Made by a program: the position numbers and the translations under genes. A DNA stretch of 64,000 bases from Pseudomonas taiwanensis (lineage in GTDB: Bacteria; Pseudomonadota; Gammaproteobacteria; Pseudomonadales; Pseudomonadaceae), in the NCBI RefSeq assembly GCF_013393345.1, contig NZ_QJRF01000077.1:221129-285128 (forward strand), written 5' to 3'. The notes under the pieces are model-generated. The model saw only the letters and a list, made by a program, of their open reading frames with translations, searched no databases and had not been told where the DNA came from. This document shows, in pieces, positions 44,810-54,491 of this stretch. The stretch's first letter is position 1, and each line of letters begins with the position of its first letter.

Positions 44810-45292
44810 TCAGCAATCGGTCAGGCGCAGGAAGATCGCTGCCAGTTGTTCGATACCGGCCTGGTCTTCTTCCTTGAAGCGCGCCAGATTCGGACTGTCC
44901 AGATCGAGCACACCGATCAGGCGACCCTCCTTGACCAGCGGTACCACCAGCTCGCTGTTGGATGCACTGTCGCAAGCGATGTGTCCGGGGAAGGCATGTA
45001 CATCCTCGACACGCTGGGTTTCCCGGGTGCGTGCCGCCGCCCCGCACACGCCCTTGCTGAAGGGAATGCGCACACAGGCGACCTTGCCCTGAAACGGGCC
45101 GAGCACCAGCTCTTCATTGCGATTGAGATAGAAGCCCGCCCAGTTCAGGTCCGGCAGCTCATTGAAGAGGAATGCGGAAAACTGCGAGCTGTTGGCGATG
45201 AAATCACGCTCGTCAGCCAGCAGGGATTCCAGCTGCGCGGCCAGCAGCGCATAGCCGGCAAGGCCGCTACCGGTCTGTTGCAGATCGATCAT
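44810..45292 (-). CDS. msrC: Free methionine-(R)-sulfoxide reductase (GAF fold)
   Basis: The 160-residue GAF protein has the three fRMsr cysteines: QGKVACVRIPFSKGVCG (two) and FPGHIACDSASNSELVVPLV (one). It also has LNWAGFYLNRNEELVLGPFQ and the end GVLDLDSPNLARF. It reduces free methionine-R-sulfoxide using thioredoxin. Its ATG overlaps the DUF815 gene stop (ATGA). It fits the oxidative-stress theme of gpo and msrB nearby. Confidence 0.9.
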   Translation of the reverse strand: MIDLQQTGSGLAGYALLAAQLESLLADERDFIANSSQFSAFLFNELPDLNWAGFYLNRNEELVLGPFQGKVACVRIPFSKGVCGAAARTRETQRVEDVHAFPGHIACDSASNSELVVPLVKEGRLIGVLDLDSPNLARFKEEDQAGIEQLAAIFLRLTDC

Positions 45293-46179
45293 TTGGATGA
45301 CTCCAGCAAAGCCAGCCCAACCCAGTGGCGGGCGAATTGATAGGCACAGCGGCCGTTGCGATTGCCACGACCCAGGGCCCAGCGAATCGCCAGTTTTTCC
45401 AGCTCCTCGCTCCACTCCCACTTCAGGCCCGCAGGTTCGGCCAGCACGCTGATCCAGTGGCGGACGACGGCGAGGAAGTGATCCTGGGTGAAGGGATAGA
45501 AGGACAGCCAGAGGCCGAAACGATCGGACAGCGCAATCTTGTCTTCCACCGCCTCATTGGGATGCAGCTCGCCATCGACCATTTGCCAGTGCTCGTTGTC
45601 GCTCTGCTTCTCCGGCACCAGGTGGCGGCGGTTGGAGGTGGCGTAGAGCAGGACGTTGTCCGGAGCGCGCTCCAGGGAACCATCCAGCACGCTCTTCAGC
45701 ACGCGATAGTCGCCCTCGCCCGCCTCGAAGGAGAGGTCGTCGCAGAACAGCACGAAGCGCTGCGACTGGCCGGCCAGTTGCTCAACCACGCGCGGCAGGT
45801 CCGCCAGGTGATCACGCTCGATCTCGATCAGGCGCAGGCCGGCACCGGCGTGCTCGGCCAGCAGCGCGCGAACGAGAGAGGATTTGCCGGTGCCGCGAGC
45901 CCCCCACAGCAGGGCGTGGTTGGCCGGCAGGCCATCGACGAACTGGCGGGTATTGCCGGCCAGCTGCTCGCGCTGCTTGTCAACGCCGATCAGGTCGGCA
46001 AGGGACAGGTCCAGACTCACATCCAGCGGCTGCAGGTAGCCACTGCGACCCTCGCGGTGCCAGCGTGCAGCCAGGCTCTTCTGCCAGTCGATCACCGGGC
46101 GAGGCACCGGCAACAGGGGTTCGAGGCGGGCCAGCACCGCATCGGCACGCTCGAGAATCTCAAACAGACGGGAATCCAC
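45289..46179 (-). CDS. DUF815 AAA+ ATPase
   Basis: The 296-residue protein has Walker A ALLWGARGTGKSSLVRALL, Walker B FVLFCDDLSFEAGEGDYRVL and LLYATSNRRHLVPEKQSDNE, typical of DUF815. A GTG at 46179, six bases after AGGAG, is the better start; a TTG two codons earlier abuts the ribosome site. The cellular role of the family is not established. It is co-transcribed with msrC. Confidence 0.88.
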   Translation of the reverse strand: MDSRLFEILERADAVLARLEPLLPVPRPVIDWQKSLAARWHREGRSGYLQPLDVSLDLSLADLIGVDKQREQLAGNTRQFVDGLPANHALLWGARGTGKSSLVRALLAEHAGAGLRLIEIERDHLADLPRVVEQLAGQSQRFVLFCDDLSFEAGEGDYRVLKSVLDGSLERAPDNVLLYATSNRRHLVPEKQSDNEHWQMVDGELHPNEAVEDKIALSDRFGLWLSFYPFTQDHFLAVVRHWISVLAEPAGLKWEWSEELEKLAIRWALGRGNRNGRCAYQFARHWVGLALLESSK

Positions 46180-46277
46180 GTTCAACTCCTAGTTCAGCCG
46201 CAGCCTTCAGGCGCTGCCGGCAGACCGGATAGGCTATGCTTGGCAAGCCCTCGGAACAAGGCCAAATCCCACGTCCC

Positions 46278-48605
46278 ATGGATATTCCGCTGACACAACG
46301 GCTGTCGTTCAAGCAGGCCAGCCTCACGGTGCTGGTGGCGTTCATCCTCGGCACCGTTCTCAGCATCGTCCAGGTCGCCAGCGACTACTTCAACGAAAAC
46401 GAGTCCATCGACCGGGAAATCAAGGCCCTGCTCGAGATCGCCCACAGCCCTGCCGCGCGCATCGCCTACAACATCGACGCCGAACTGGCCCAGGAGCTGG
46501 TGCTCGGCCTGTTGCGTTCGCCGGCGGTGATCCGCGCCGAGATCGTCGACAACAACGGCGCGATGCTCGCCAGCGTGGGCCGGCCACGGGCCGAAAGCGA
46601 TTTCCGCATCTTCAGCGACTACCTGTTCGGGGAGCGGCGCGAGTTCGAAGACCCGCTTTATATCGTCCACGCACCCAACGAGACCCTGGGTGTGCTCCGC
46701 CTGGAAGTGGACACCTTCGCCTTCGGCAACCACTTCCTGCGCCGCGCCATGATCACCCTGTTGAGCGGCTTCGTGCGTAGCCTGCTGCTGTCGCTGATCC
46801 TGCTGGTGCTCTTCTACAGCATGCTGACCAAACCCCTGGTGGAGCTGATCCGTGGGCTCAGCGAGCGCGATACGCGCGCCTCGCCAGACGCCAAGCTGCC
46901 CTGTCCGCCCAGCCACGAGCACGACGAGATCGGCGTGCTAGTCGGGGTCATCAACCGCCAGTTGGCCAGCCTGGCGACCGAGATGCAGCAGCGTCGCGAT
47001 GCGGACCAGCGTCTGAACCAGTACCTGGCCGAACTGGAGGACATCGTTTCGGCACGCACAGCCGAGTTGAAGGCCGCCAACAGCCGCCTCAGCCGCTACA
47101 ACCAGGAACTGGAAGTGGCGCGCGGCACCGCACTGGAAATGGCCAAGGCCCGCGCCGCCTTCCTCGCCAACATGAGCCACGAGATCCGCACCCCACTCAA
47201 CGGCTTGCTGGGCATGCTCGACCTGGCCCTCGACGGCCCGCTGAACAATGAGCAGCGTCGCCAGCTGCAAATTGCCCATGACTCCGGCAGTGTGCTGGTG
47301 GAACTGCTCAACGACATCCTCGACCTTTCCAAGTTCGAAGCCGGCCAACTGGAGTTGGAGCAGATCCCCTTCGATCTGGGCACCTTGCTGGAAGACACCG
47401 CCAACCTGCTGTCGCAGAACACGGCCCCCGGTGTGGAGCTCACCTGCCTGATCGATCCGAAGCTGCCGTCACTGGTGGTCGGTGACCCCACGCGGGTCCG
47501 CCAGGTGATCAGCAATCTCCTGTCCAATGCCCTCAAGTTCACCCGCTTCGGTCGCGTCGACCTGCGTGCGGCGCCCAGCCCCGGCGGCGTGCTGATCACC
47601 GTGCGCGACACCGGCATCGGTATCTCCGCCGAAGCCCTGCCCAAACTGTTCCAGCCCTTCTCACAGGGCAATGCCGGTATTACCCGCCAGTTCGGCGGAA
47701 CCGGCCTGGGCCTGGCGCTGACCCGCCACCTCTGCGAAGCCATGCAGGGGCAGCTGGAGGTGAAATCGCAGGAAGGCGTAGGCAGTCTGTTCAGCGCCGA
47801 ACTGCCGCTGGTGGAACACAGCCCGGCCGAATCCCGTGCCCCCATGCAGGGCAAGGTCGTGGCGCTGTGCGGCGCGAAGAGCGGGCTGGCGGAACTGCTT
47901 GGAATCTGGCTGCCGATCTGGGGCCTGAAGTTCGAGCGACGGGACCGGGATGCCGATCTTGCCGACGTTCAGGCAGACCTGCTGATCAGCGACGATCCAG
48001 ATTGCCTCGAACATGTGCGCCGTACCGCGCAGATTCCCATCCTGCTGGTGACCGGCTACGGCAGCTTCCTGCCACCCCCGCGCGCAGCAACGCTGACGCC
48101 GCTGCACCAACTGGCGCGCCCCTTGTCGCGGGCGGCCCTGCATCAGGCGCTGCAACGGGTCCTGCTGAAACTTCCGGAGGATGCCCCGGCCCTGGTCACG
48201 CAAGCAGCCGAGCCACAGCTGCGCCATGCGCGCGTTCTGCTGGTGGAAGACAATGCCGTGAACCAACTGGTGGCCAAGGGCATGCTGGCCAAGCTGGGTT
48301 GCGAGGTATTGCTGGCGGGCCACGGTGCCGAGGCCCTGAGTCACCTGGAGCAGACGGCCGTCGACCTGGTGCTGATGGACTGCAACATGCCGGTGATGGA
48401 TGGCTACGAAGCCACCCGACGCATTCGCCAAAGCGGACGCTGGCAGGACCTGCCGATCATCGCCCTGACCGCCAACGCCCTGCCGGACGAACGCGAGCGT
48501 TGTCGCGCCGCCGGCATGGACGACTACCTGGCCAAGCCCTTCCGCCGCGAAGAGCTGGTGGCGCTACTCGACACCTGGCTGCCGGCTACCCAGGCAACCC
48601 CATGA
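46278..48605 (+). CDS. sagS: Hybrid sensor histidine kinase, SagS-like
   Basis: The ~775-residue protein has helix 1 at ~14-36 (ASLTVLVAFILGTVLSIVQV), a periplasmic sensor, helix 2 (~165-190), a coiled coil, then an H-box with the phospho-His (FLANMSHEIRTPLNGLLGML). The ATPase domain has N/G boxes (QVISNLLSNALKFTRFG, GTGLGLALTRHLCEAMQG). A degenerate receiver-like stretch and an intact C-terminal receiver (VLLVEDNAVNQLVAKGML, Asp in DLVLMDCNMPVMDGYEA) follow. In P. aeruginosa SagS controls the switch to biofilm and drug tolerance and works with HptB. The order sagS-ospR-gpo-msrB supports the name. An ATG at 46236 is a less likely start. Confidence 0.85.
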   Translation: MDIPLTQRLSFKQASLTVLVAFILGTVLSIVQVASDYFNENESIDREIKALLEIAHSPAARIAYNIDAELAQELVLGLLRSPAVIRAEIVDNNGAMLASVGRPRAESDFRIFSDYLFGERREFEDPLYIVHAPNETLGVLRLEVDTFAFGNHFLRRAMITLLSGFVRSLLLSLILLVLFYSMLTKPLVELIRGLSERDTRASPDAKLPCPPSHEHDEIGVLVGVINRQLASLATEMQQRRDADQRLNQYLAELEDIVSARTAELKAANSRLSRYNQELEVARGTALEMAKARAAFLANMSHEIRTPLNGLLGMLDLALDGPLNNEQRRQLQIAHDSGSVLVELLNDILDLSKFEAGQLELEQIPFDLGTLLEDTANLLSQNTAPGVELTCLIDPKLPSLVVGDPTRVRQVISNLLSNALKFTRFGRVDLRAAPSPGGVLITVRDTGIGISAEALPKLFQPFSQGNAGITRQFGGTGLGLALTRHLCEAMQGQLEVKSQEGVGSLFSAELPLVEHSPAESRAPMQGKVVALCGAKSGLAELLGIWLPIWGLKFERRDRDADLADVQADLLISDDPDCLEHVRRTAQIPILLVTGYGSFLPPPRAATLTPLHQLARPLSRAALHQALQRVLLKLPEDAPALVTQAAEPQLRHARVLLVEDNAVNQLVAKGMLAKLGCEVLLAGHGAEALSHLEQTAVDLVLMDCNMPVMDGYEATRRIRQSGRWQDLPIIALTANALPDERERCRAAGMDDYLAKPFRREELVALLDTWLPATQATP

Positions 48606-49053
48606 GCTGACCCAGCAACTCGCCGAGGCGCGCGCGCAACTCGGCCATCTCGTTGAGATCCAGGCCACTGGAGCAGATCAGCTCGTCACGCAGGGGCATC
48701 ACCCTTTCCCGCAAGGCAATGCCCTCCTCCGTCAACGCCAGGTGCACTTCACGCTCGTCATGGGCTGCGCGCCGGCGACGCACGAAGCCAAGCTGTTCCA
48801 GGCGCTTGAGCAACGGCGTGAGGGTGCCGGAATCCAGCAGCAGACGCTCGCCCAGCGCCTTGACCGTGGGCTGCTCGGGCGGACGCGCGTGCCACTCCCA
48901 GAGCACCAGCATCGCCAGGTACTGCGGATAGGTCAGGCCAAGGGACTCCAGCAGCGGCCGGTATCCGCGGATCACCGCACGAGAAGCTGCGTAGAGCTTG
49001 AAGCACAACTGGTTGTCCAGCAGCAGCTCGGGCTCGATGGATGGAGCGTTCAT
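48586..49053 (-). CDS. ospR: MarR/OhrR-type thiol peroxide sensor
   Basis: The 155-residue protein has the OhrR-type N-terminal reactive cysteine in [20 protein letters not shown] and a second Cys near the end (LICSSGLDL). The winged helix is [40 protein letters not shown]. OspR represses its own operon with gpo and responds to oxidants. The ATG overlaps the gpo stop by ATGA, and its 3' end overlaps the end of sagS by 20 bp on the opposite strand. Confidence 0.88.
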   Translation of the reverse strand: MNAPSIEPELLLDNQLCFKLYAASRAVIRGYRPLLESLGLTYPQYLAMLVLWEWHARPPEQPTVKALGERLLLDSGTLTPLLKRLEQLGFVRRRRAAHDEREVHLALTEEGIALRERVMPLRDELICSSGLDLNEMAELRARLGELLGQLMGLPG

Positions 49054-49535
49054 TTCAGCAGGGCTTCGATCTCGGTGCTGATCTCTTCCGGCTTGGTGGT
49101 CGGCGCGAAACGCTTGATGAGCTGGCCATCCCGGCTGATCAGGAACTTGGTGAAGTTCCACTTGATGCCCTGGCTACCCAGCAGGCCGGGCGCACGCTTC
49201 TTCAGCTGCACGTAGAGCGGGTGGGCATGGGCGCCGTTCACGTCGATCTTCTTGAACAGCGGGAAGCTGACGCCGAAGTTCAGTTCACAGAACTCACTGA
49301 TGGCGCCTTCGTCACCCGGCTCCTGCTTGCCGAATTGGTTGCAGGGGAAGCCCAGCACCACCAGGCCCCTGTCCTTGTACTGCTGCCAGAGGCTTTCCAG
49401 GCCTTTGTATTGCGGTGTGAAGCCACACTTGCTCGCGGTGTTGACCACCAGCAGCGCCTTGCCGCCGAAGTCCGAGAGGGTCTTCTGCTCGCCTTTGATG
49501 GTGGTAACGGGGATATCGAGAATCTTGTCGCTCAT
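49050..49535 (-). CDS. gpo: Thiol peroxidase of the glutathione peroxidase family
   Basis: The 161-residue protein has the peroxidatic Cys in [18 protein letters not shown], the Gln in [18 protein letters not shown] and the Trp-Asn in [13 protein letters not shown]. Cys replaces selenocysteine, so it likely uses thioredoxin or glutathione to reduce peroxides. It is transcribed with ospR, from the region holding the palindromic operator. The ATG at 49535 is chosen because homology begins at [10 protein letters not shown]. Confidence 0.92.
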   Translation of the reverse strand: MSDKILDIPVTTIKGEQKTLSDFGGKALLVVNTASKCGFTPQYKGLESLWQQYKDRGLVVLGFPCNQFGKQEPGDEGAISEFCELNFGVSFPLFKKIDVNGAHAHPLYVQLKKRAPGLLGSQGIKWNFTKFLISRDGQLIKRFAPTTKPEEISTEIEALLK

Positions 49536-49578
49536 GGTCGGAACCTGTTTGGAGGAAATCCAGAAGAAAATAGCCCCC

Positions 49579-49602
49579 AATTAAATTGCGTGCAATTTAA
49601 TT
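49579..49602. promoter_or_regulatory. 24-bp palindromic operator upstream of gpo-ospR
   Basis: AATTAAATTGC, a GT centre and GCAATTTAATT form a perfect inverted repeat about 45 bp upstream of the gpo start, in a GC-rich genome where such an AT palindrome is striking. MarR/OhrR proteins bind sites of this length and symmetry, so it is the likely OspR operator. Confidence 0.75.
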
Positions 49603-49650
49603 TCGCTATGAAAAGGCCCGCCTCGCGGCGAGCCTTTCCCGTGGGACCTT

Positions 49651-50043
49651 TCAGCGTGGCTCGAGCTTCAGCGACACCGAATTGATGCAATAACGCATGC
49701 CCGTAGGTCGCGGACCGTCGGGGAAGACGTGTCCCAGGTGGGAATCGCACCGGGCGCATCGCACTTCGATGCGCTGCATGCCATGGCTGGAGTCCTCGAG
49801 TTCGGTGATGACGTCCTTGCTCACCGGCTGGAAGTAGCTCGGCCAGCCACTGCCGGAGTCGTACTTGGCGTCGGAATCGAACAGCGCTTCGCCGCAACAG
49901 GAGCAGTGATAGATGCCCGGAGTCTTGGTGGCGTAGTACTCGCCGGTGAACGCACGCTCGGTGCCACCCAGGCGGCAGACGTGGAACTGGGTGTCGGAAA
50001 GCTCCTCGCGCCAGCTTTCCAGGGGTTTCTCAAGCTTGTCCAT
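49651..50043 (-). CDS. msrB: Peptide methionine-(R)-sulfoxide reductase
   Basis: The 130-residue protein has the zinc CxxC pairs (CSCCGEALF and [13 protein letters not shown]), the [11 protein letters not shown] motif, and the catalytic Cys in [12 protein letters not shown]. It repairs oxidised methionine-R-sulfoxide in proteins. The length is standard for single-domain MsrB. It lies upstream of the gpo operator on the same strand and has its own start at [11 protein letters not shown]. Confidence 0.95.
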   Translation of the reverse strand: MDKLEKPLESWREELSDTQFHVCRLGGTERAFTGEYYATKTPGIYHCSCCGEALFDSDAKYDSGSGWPSYFQPVSKDVITELEDSSHGMQRIEVRCARCDSHLGHVFPDGPRPTGMRYCINSVSLKLEPR

Positions 50044-50215
50044 GACAGTCCTCGGCAGTGTTAAAAAAGCCCGGTCCCGACCTTTTCGGGCCAACGGGCC
50101 GCACGTATCATGCGCGATTCATCAGACGCCAGTCTGGCAGCGGCGTTACAGGCTGCCAAGGCGCATCGATCCCCGTCGCCTCGCGACTCTTTTCACCTCG
50201 GGACAGTTACGCATC

Positions 50216-51427
50216 ATGCAGGTCAGCAAATCGAACAAGCTCGCCAACGTCTGCTACGACATTCGCGGACCGGTGCTCAAGCACGCCAAACGCCTGGAAG
50301 AGGAAGGCCATCGCATCCTCAAGCTGAACATCGGCAACCCGGCGCCGTTCGGTTTCGAAGCCCCGGAGGAAATCCTCCAGGACGTGATCCGCAACCTGCC
50401 CACCGCCCAGGGCTACAGCGACTCCAAGGGCCTGTTCAGTGCGCGCAAGGCCGTGATGCAGTACTACCAGCAGAAGCAGGTCGAAGGCATCGGCATCGAG
50501 GACATCTACCTCGGCAATGGCGTATCCGAGCTGATCGTGATGTGCATGCAGGCCCTGCTGAACAACGGTGACGAGGTCCTGATCCCGGCGCCGGACTACC
50601 CGCTCTGGACCGCTTCGGTGAGCCTGGCCGGTGGCAAGCCGGTGCACTACCTGTGCGACGAGCAGGCCAACTGGTGGCCGGACCTGGACGACATCAAGGC
50701 CAAGATCACCCCGAACACCAAGGCCATGGTGATCATCAACCCGAACAACCCCACCGGCGCCGTGTACTCGAAGGAAGTCCTCGAAGGCATGGTGGAGCTG
50801 GCGCGCCAGCACAACCTGGTGGTCTTCTCCGACGAGATCTACGACAAGATCCTCTACGACGAAGCCGTGCACATCTCCACCGCCTCCCTGGCGCCGGACG
50901 TGCTCTGCCTGACCTTCAACGGCCTGTCCAAGTCCTACCGCGTGGCGGGCTTCCGCTCTGGCTGGGTGGCCATTTCCGGCCCCAAGCAGAAGGCCCAGAG
51001 CTACATCGAAGGCATCGACATCCTGGCCAACATGCGCCTGTGCGCCAACGTGCCCAGCCAGCACGCGATCCAGACCGCACTCGGCGGCTACCAGAGCATC
51101 AACGACCTGGTCCTGCCCAACGGCCGCCTGCTGGAACAGCGCAACCGCGCCTGGGAGCTGCTCAACGACATCCCGGGCGTCAGCTGCGTGAAGCCCATGG
51201 GCGCGCTCTACGCCTTCCCGAAGATCGACCCCAAGGTCTGCCCGATCCACAACGACGAGAAGTTCGTCCTCGACCTGCTGCTCTCCGAGAAGCTGCTGAT
51301 CGTCCAGGGCACCGCCTTCAACTGGCCGTGGCCTGATCACTTCCGCGTGGTCACCCTGCCCCGCGTCGACGACCTCGAACAGGCGATCGGCCGTATCGGC
51401 GGCTTCCTCAAGTCGTACCGCCAGTAA
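50216..51427 (+). CDS. alaA: Alanine-type PLP aminotransferase
   Basis: The 403-residue class I/II aminotransferase has GNPAPFGFEAPEEILQDVIR, IPAPDYPLWTASVSLAGG, INPNNPTGAVYSKEVLEGM, VFSDEIYDKILYDE and the PLP Lys in FNGLSKSYRVAGFRSGW. These match AlaA (glutamate-pyruvate aminotransferase). The gene begins at ATG 50216, divergent from msrB. It forms alanine from pyruvate with glutamate. Confidence 0.9.
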   Translation: MQVSKSNKLANVCYDIRGPVLKHAKRLEEEGHRILKLNIGNPAPFGFEAPEEILQDVIRNLPTAQGYSDSKGLFSARKAVMQYYQQKQVEGIGIEDIYLGNGVSELIVMCMQALLNNGDEVLIPAPDYPLWTASVSLAGGKPVHYLCDEQANWWPDLDDIKAKITPNTKAMVIINPNNPTGAVYSKEVLEGMVELARQHNLVVFSDEIYDKILYDEAVHISTASLAPDVLCLTFNGLSKSYRVAGFRSGWVAISGPKQKAQSYIEGIDILANMRLCANVPSQHAIQTALGGYQSINDLVLPNGRLLEQRNRAWELLNDIPGVSCVKPMGALYAFPKIDPKVCPIHNDEKFVLDLLLSEKLLIVQGTAFNWPWPDHFRVVTLPRVDDLEQAIGRIGGFLKSYRQ

Positions 51428-51433
51428 CGTCCC

Positions 51434-51886
51434 ATGGACCTGCAGATCGACGACTTCTACAAGGATTGCGCCACGGGCCTGCTACAGCTGTATCAGGCCT
51501 TTCCGAGGCGTGTCGCGCTGTATGTGGAAGACCTGATCGGTCCGTCCGAGCCAGATGAATTCGGCCTGCCCAGCAAACGCCACGAGAGCTGCCTGGGCGC
51601 CCTCCTCTGGCTCGCGGACGAGGGTTATCTGCGCTTCTACAGCACCATCCATTTCGAAGCACTGGACCAGGCGGTGCTCACGGAGAAAGGCTTCCTTCGG
51701 CTTTCCCGCGCACTGCCCGACGGCCTGGACACCCCGGAAATCCTGCCCGCCAGCATCTTGCGGGTCCGCGCCAGCCTTGCGCAGCAATTGCGCGAGGCAC
51801 TTCGCAGCGCCGACAGTGAACGACTGGTTCGCCTGACTCGACTAATCTTCGAAAGCAGCGCAAGCGTGTCACGCGACATAGTTTGA
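51434..51886 (+). CDS. Conserved hypothetical protein
   Basis: The 150-residue protein begins MDLQIDDFYKDCATGLLQLY and has a winged-helix-like stretch (LGALLWLADEGYLRFYSTIH, then QAVLTEKGFLRLSRALPDGL). It starts 6 bp after alaA and is probably co-transcribed. The phrase 'VLTEKG' resembles MarR-like wings, so it may be a small DNA- or protein-binding factor. No firm function. Confidence 0.75.
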   Translation: MDLQIDDFYKDCATGLLQLYQAFPRRVALYVEDLIGPSEPDEFGLPSKRHESCLGALLWLADEGYLRFYSTIHFEALDQAVLTEKGFLRLSRALPDGLDTPEILPASILRVRASLAQQLREALRSADSERLVRLTRLIFESSASVSRDIV

Positions 51887-51974
51887 AATAGTCCCCGGTT
51901 GAATACGCCTGGGCCGCCCCTTATATACCCCCGCATACCAAACCGCTTTCCGCCGTGAGGAGATTGTTCCAATC

Positions 51975-52847
51975 ATGATGCGCATTCTGTTGTTCCTGGC
52001 CACAAACCTTGCAGTCCTGGTGATTGCCAGCATCACGCTGAAACTGCTGGGCGTAGACCGCTTCACCGGCCAGAACTACGGCAGCCTGCTGGTCTTCTGC
52101 GCCGTGTTCGGCTTCGCCGGTTCGCTGGTTTCGCTGTTCATCTCCAAGTGGATGGCGAAGATGAGCACCGGCACCGAAATCATCACCCAGCCGCGTACCC
52201 GCCATGAACAATGGCTGCTGCAAACCGTTGAGCAACTGTCCCGCGAAGCCGGCATCAAGATGCCGGAAGTCGGCATCTTCCCCGCGTACGAAGCGAACGC
52301 TTTCGCCACAGGCTGGAACAAGAACGACGCACTGGTGGCCGTGAGCCAGGGCCTGCTGGAGCGCTTCTCCCCTGACGAAGTGAAAGCCGTGCTGGCCCAC
52401 GAGATCGGCCACGTCGCCAACGGCGACATGGTCACGCTGGCCCTGATCCAGGGCGTGGTGAACACCTTCGTGATGTTCTTCGCGCGCATCTTCGGCAACT
52501 TCGTCGACAAGGTGATCCTGAAGAACGAAGAAGGTCCGGGCATCGGCTACTTCATCGCCACCATCTTCGCCGAACTGGTCCTGGGCATCCTCGCCAGCAT
52601 CATCGTCATGTGGTTCTCGCGCCGTCGCGAGTTCAAGGCTGACGAAGCAGGCGCCCACCTGGCCGGCACCAACGCCATGATCGGCGCCCTGCAGCGCCTG
52701 CGCGCCGAGCAAGGCGTACCGGTGCAGATGCCCGACAGCCTGACGGCCTTCGGCATCAACGGCGGCCTGAAACACGGCCTCGCCGGCCTGCTGATGAGCC
52801 ACCCGCCGCTGGAAGACCGCATCGAGGCCCTGCGCCGCCGCGGCTGA
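51975..52847 (+). CDS. htpX: Membrane zinc metalloprotease HtpX
   Basis: The 290-residue M48 protease has two N-terminal membrane helices ([20 protein letters not shown] and [20 protein letters not shown]). The catalytic HExxH is in [13 protein letters not shown] and the third zinc ligand is likely the Glu in [16 protein letters not shown], with two more helices between. HtpX degrades misfolded inner-membrane proteins together with FtsH. AGGAG precedes the ATG. Confidence 0.96.
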   Translation: MMRILLFLATNLAVLVIASITLKLLGVDRFTGQNYGSLLVFCAVFGFAGSLVSLFISKWMAKMSTGTEIITQPRTRHEQWLLQTVEQLSREAGIKMPEVGIFPAYEANAFATGWNKNDALVAVSQGLLERFSPDEVKAVLAHEIGHVANGDMVTLALIQGVVNTFVMFFARIFGNFVDKVILKNEEGPGIGYFIATIFAELVLGILASIIVMWFSRRREFKADEAGAHLAGTNAMIGALQRLRAEQGVPVQMPDSLTAFGINGGLKHGLAGLLMSHPPLEDRIEALRRRG

Positions 52848-52865
52848 AACGAATCACACTGACTT

Positions 52866-52892
52866 GGGCGGCCAATTGGCCGCCCTTTTTTT
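52866..52892 (+). terminator. Terminator of htpX
   Basis: GGGCGGCC / GGCCGCCC with loop AATT is followed by seven T residues, a textbook Rho-independent terminator. Confidence 0.93.
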
Positions 52893-52906
52893 GCCTGCTC
52901 CGAACC

Positions 52907-52938
52907 GTAGGTTGTGGCTGAGCTCGGCGAATCCCAAC
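52907..52938. repeat. Half copy of the GTAGGTTG repeat
   Basis: GTAGGTTGTGGCTGAGC followed by GCGAATCCCAAC matches the left half of the element at 24491-24591. The right half is missing, and the tpm gene ends a few bases beyond. Confidence 0.55.
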
Positions 52939-52947
52939 ATTTCGCGG

Positions 52948-53604
52948 CTATCGGCGACTCAGCCGAAACACCGGCTCGTGCAGGCTATCCAGCCCGCGAG
53001 AGGCGAACTTCCAGTTCTTCTCCAGCACGTCGTTGCGCTCCAGCAGCACGACTTCCCAACCTGCCTCCAGCTGACTGCGCACTTCGGATTCGGGCACCGA
53101 GAACGGCGGGCCATCCAGGCGCGCCTGCTCGTACTCCAACGTCACCATCAACCCATCACAACGCGCGGGCAGGATGCGTTGCAGATGCGCCACATAGTCA
53201 TCACGCATGGCAGGCGGCAGCGCAATCAAGGCCGCGCGATCGTAGAGCGCGTGACACTCGGCGACATCCGCTGCGGTGACGGCGAAGAAGTCGCCCTGAA
53301 GAATCTCGATGGCACCCGCGCTGTAGCGACGCAGGACGCCCTGTTGCGACACCTCGGGCTTCAGGCCCTGCTCGGCGAAGAAATCCTCCACCGCACGCTC
53401 GGCCAGCTCAACGCCCAGGACCCTGTAGCCCTGCCCGGCCAGCCACACCAGATCCAGTGTCTTGCCGCAGAGTGGCACCAGCACCTGACAACCCCGCGCC
53501 AGCCCAAGCTTCGGCCAGTAGCGTTCGAGATAGGGATTGACCTCGCGCAGGTGGAAGCCAATCTGATTCTCCGCCCAACGTGCTTGCCAGAACTGCTCGT
53601 CCAT
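52948..53604 (-). CDS. tpm: Thiopurine S-methyltransferase
   Basis: The 218-residue protein has the TPMT signatures [20 protein letters not shown] and [20 protein letters not shown] (SAM loop). [15 protein letters not shown] and [19 protein letters not shown] are also present. Bacterial TPMT methylates thiopurines and selenium/tellurium compounds, with SAM as donor; the length is typical. Confidence 0.95.
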   Translation of the reverse strand: MDEQFWQARWAENQIGFHLREVNPYLERYWPKLGLARGCQVLVPLCGKTLDLVWLAGQGYRVLGVELAERAVEDFFAEQGLKPEVSQQGVLRRYSAGAIEILQGDFFAVTAADVAECHALYDRAALIALPPAMRDDYVAHLQRILPARCDGLMVTLEYEQARLDGPPFSVPESEVRSQLEAGWEVVLLERNDVLEKNWKFASRGLDSLHEPVFRLSRR

Positions 53605-53703
53605 GATTTCTCCATCAATTCGATCAAATAGCTCAAATATTTATGCTGGATATCGATATATCCAGCCCGGATGATGCCGGAATCCTACCGGAGGAATTCT
53701 GAA

Positions 53704-54471
53704 ATGCTACCCAGCCTTTACATCTCCCATGGCTCGCCCATGCTCGCCCTGGAGCCCGGCGAAAGCGGTCCGGCACTCAGGGCCCTGGCCACTGCGCTGC
53801 CACGCCCCAGGGCGATCCTGGTGGTCTCCGCCCACTGGGAGAGCGACCAGTTGCTGCTGAGCGGCGCTGCGCATCCGGAAACCTGGCACGACTTTTACGG
53901 CTTTCCACCGCCGCTCTACGCCGTGCAATATCCCGCACCCGGAGCGCCCGAGCTGGCGGAAGAGATCGCCGGCTTGCTGACCGAAGCCGGACTTCCCGCC
54001 AGCATCGACACACAGCGCCCCTTCGACCACGGCACCTGGGTACCGCTTTCACTGATGTACCCGGACGCCGATATCCCGGTGGTCCAGCTGTCCCTGCCGA
54101 GTCGCCTCGGCCCCGCCTTCCAGACCCGCGTTGGGCACGCACTGACGGGTCTGCGCCAACGCGGAGTCCTGCTGATTGGCTCCGGCAGCATCACCCACAA
54201 CCTGAGCGAACTGGACTGGCGTGCCGGCCCGGAAGTCGTCACCCCCTGGGCCAAGGCGTTCCGCGACTGGATGGTGGAGCGCCTGGAAGAAGACGACGAG
54301 GCCGCACTGCACGCCTACCGCACAGAGGCGCCCCATGCCGCGCGCAATCACCCACGGGACGAGCACTTGCTGCCGCTCTACTTCGCCCGAGGTGCCGGCA
54401 AGCGCTTCGGCCTGGTGCACAGCGGCTTCACCCTGGGGGCGCTGGGGATGGATATCTACCGCTTCGACTAA
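53704..54471 (+). CDS. DODA-type extradiol dioxygenase
   Basis: The 255-residue LigB-fold enzyme has the metal-binding motifs SLYISHGSPMLALEPGE, VVSAHWES, PFDHGTWVPLSLMYPDADI and GSGSITHNLSELDW. It is of the YgiD type (4,5-DOPA-extradiol dioxygenase-like), with metal held by three His and one Asp. The physiological substrate in bacteria is uncertain. GGAGG precedes the ATG at 53704. Confidence 0.88.
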   Translation: MLPSLYISHGSPMLALEPGESGPALRALATALPRPRAILVVSAHWESDQLLLSGAAHPETWHDFYGFPPPLYAVQYPAPGAPELAEEIAGLLTEAGLPASIDTQRPFDHGTWVPLSLMYPDADIPVVQLSLPSRLGPAFQTRVGHALTGLRQRGVLLIGSGSITHNLSELDWRAGPEVVTPWAKAFRDWMVERLEEDDEAALHAYRTEAPHAARNHPRDEHLLPLYFARGAGKRFGLVHSGFTLGALGMDIYRFD

Positions 54472-54491
54472 GAGGCGATGCTTCGTTCTTC

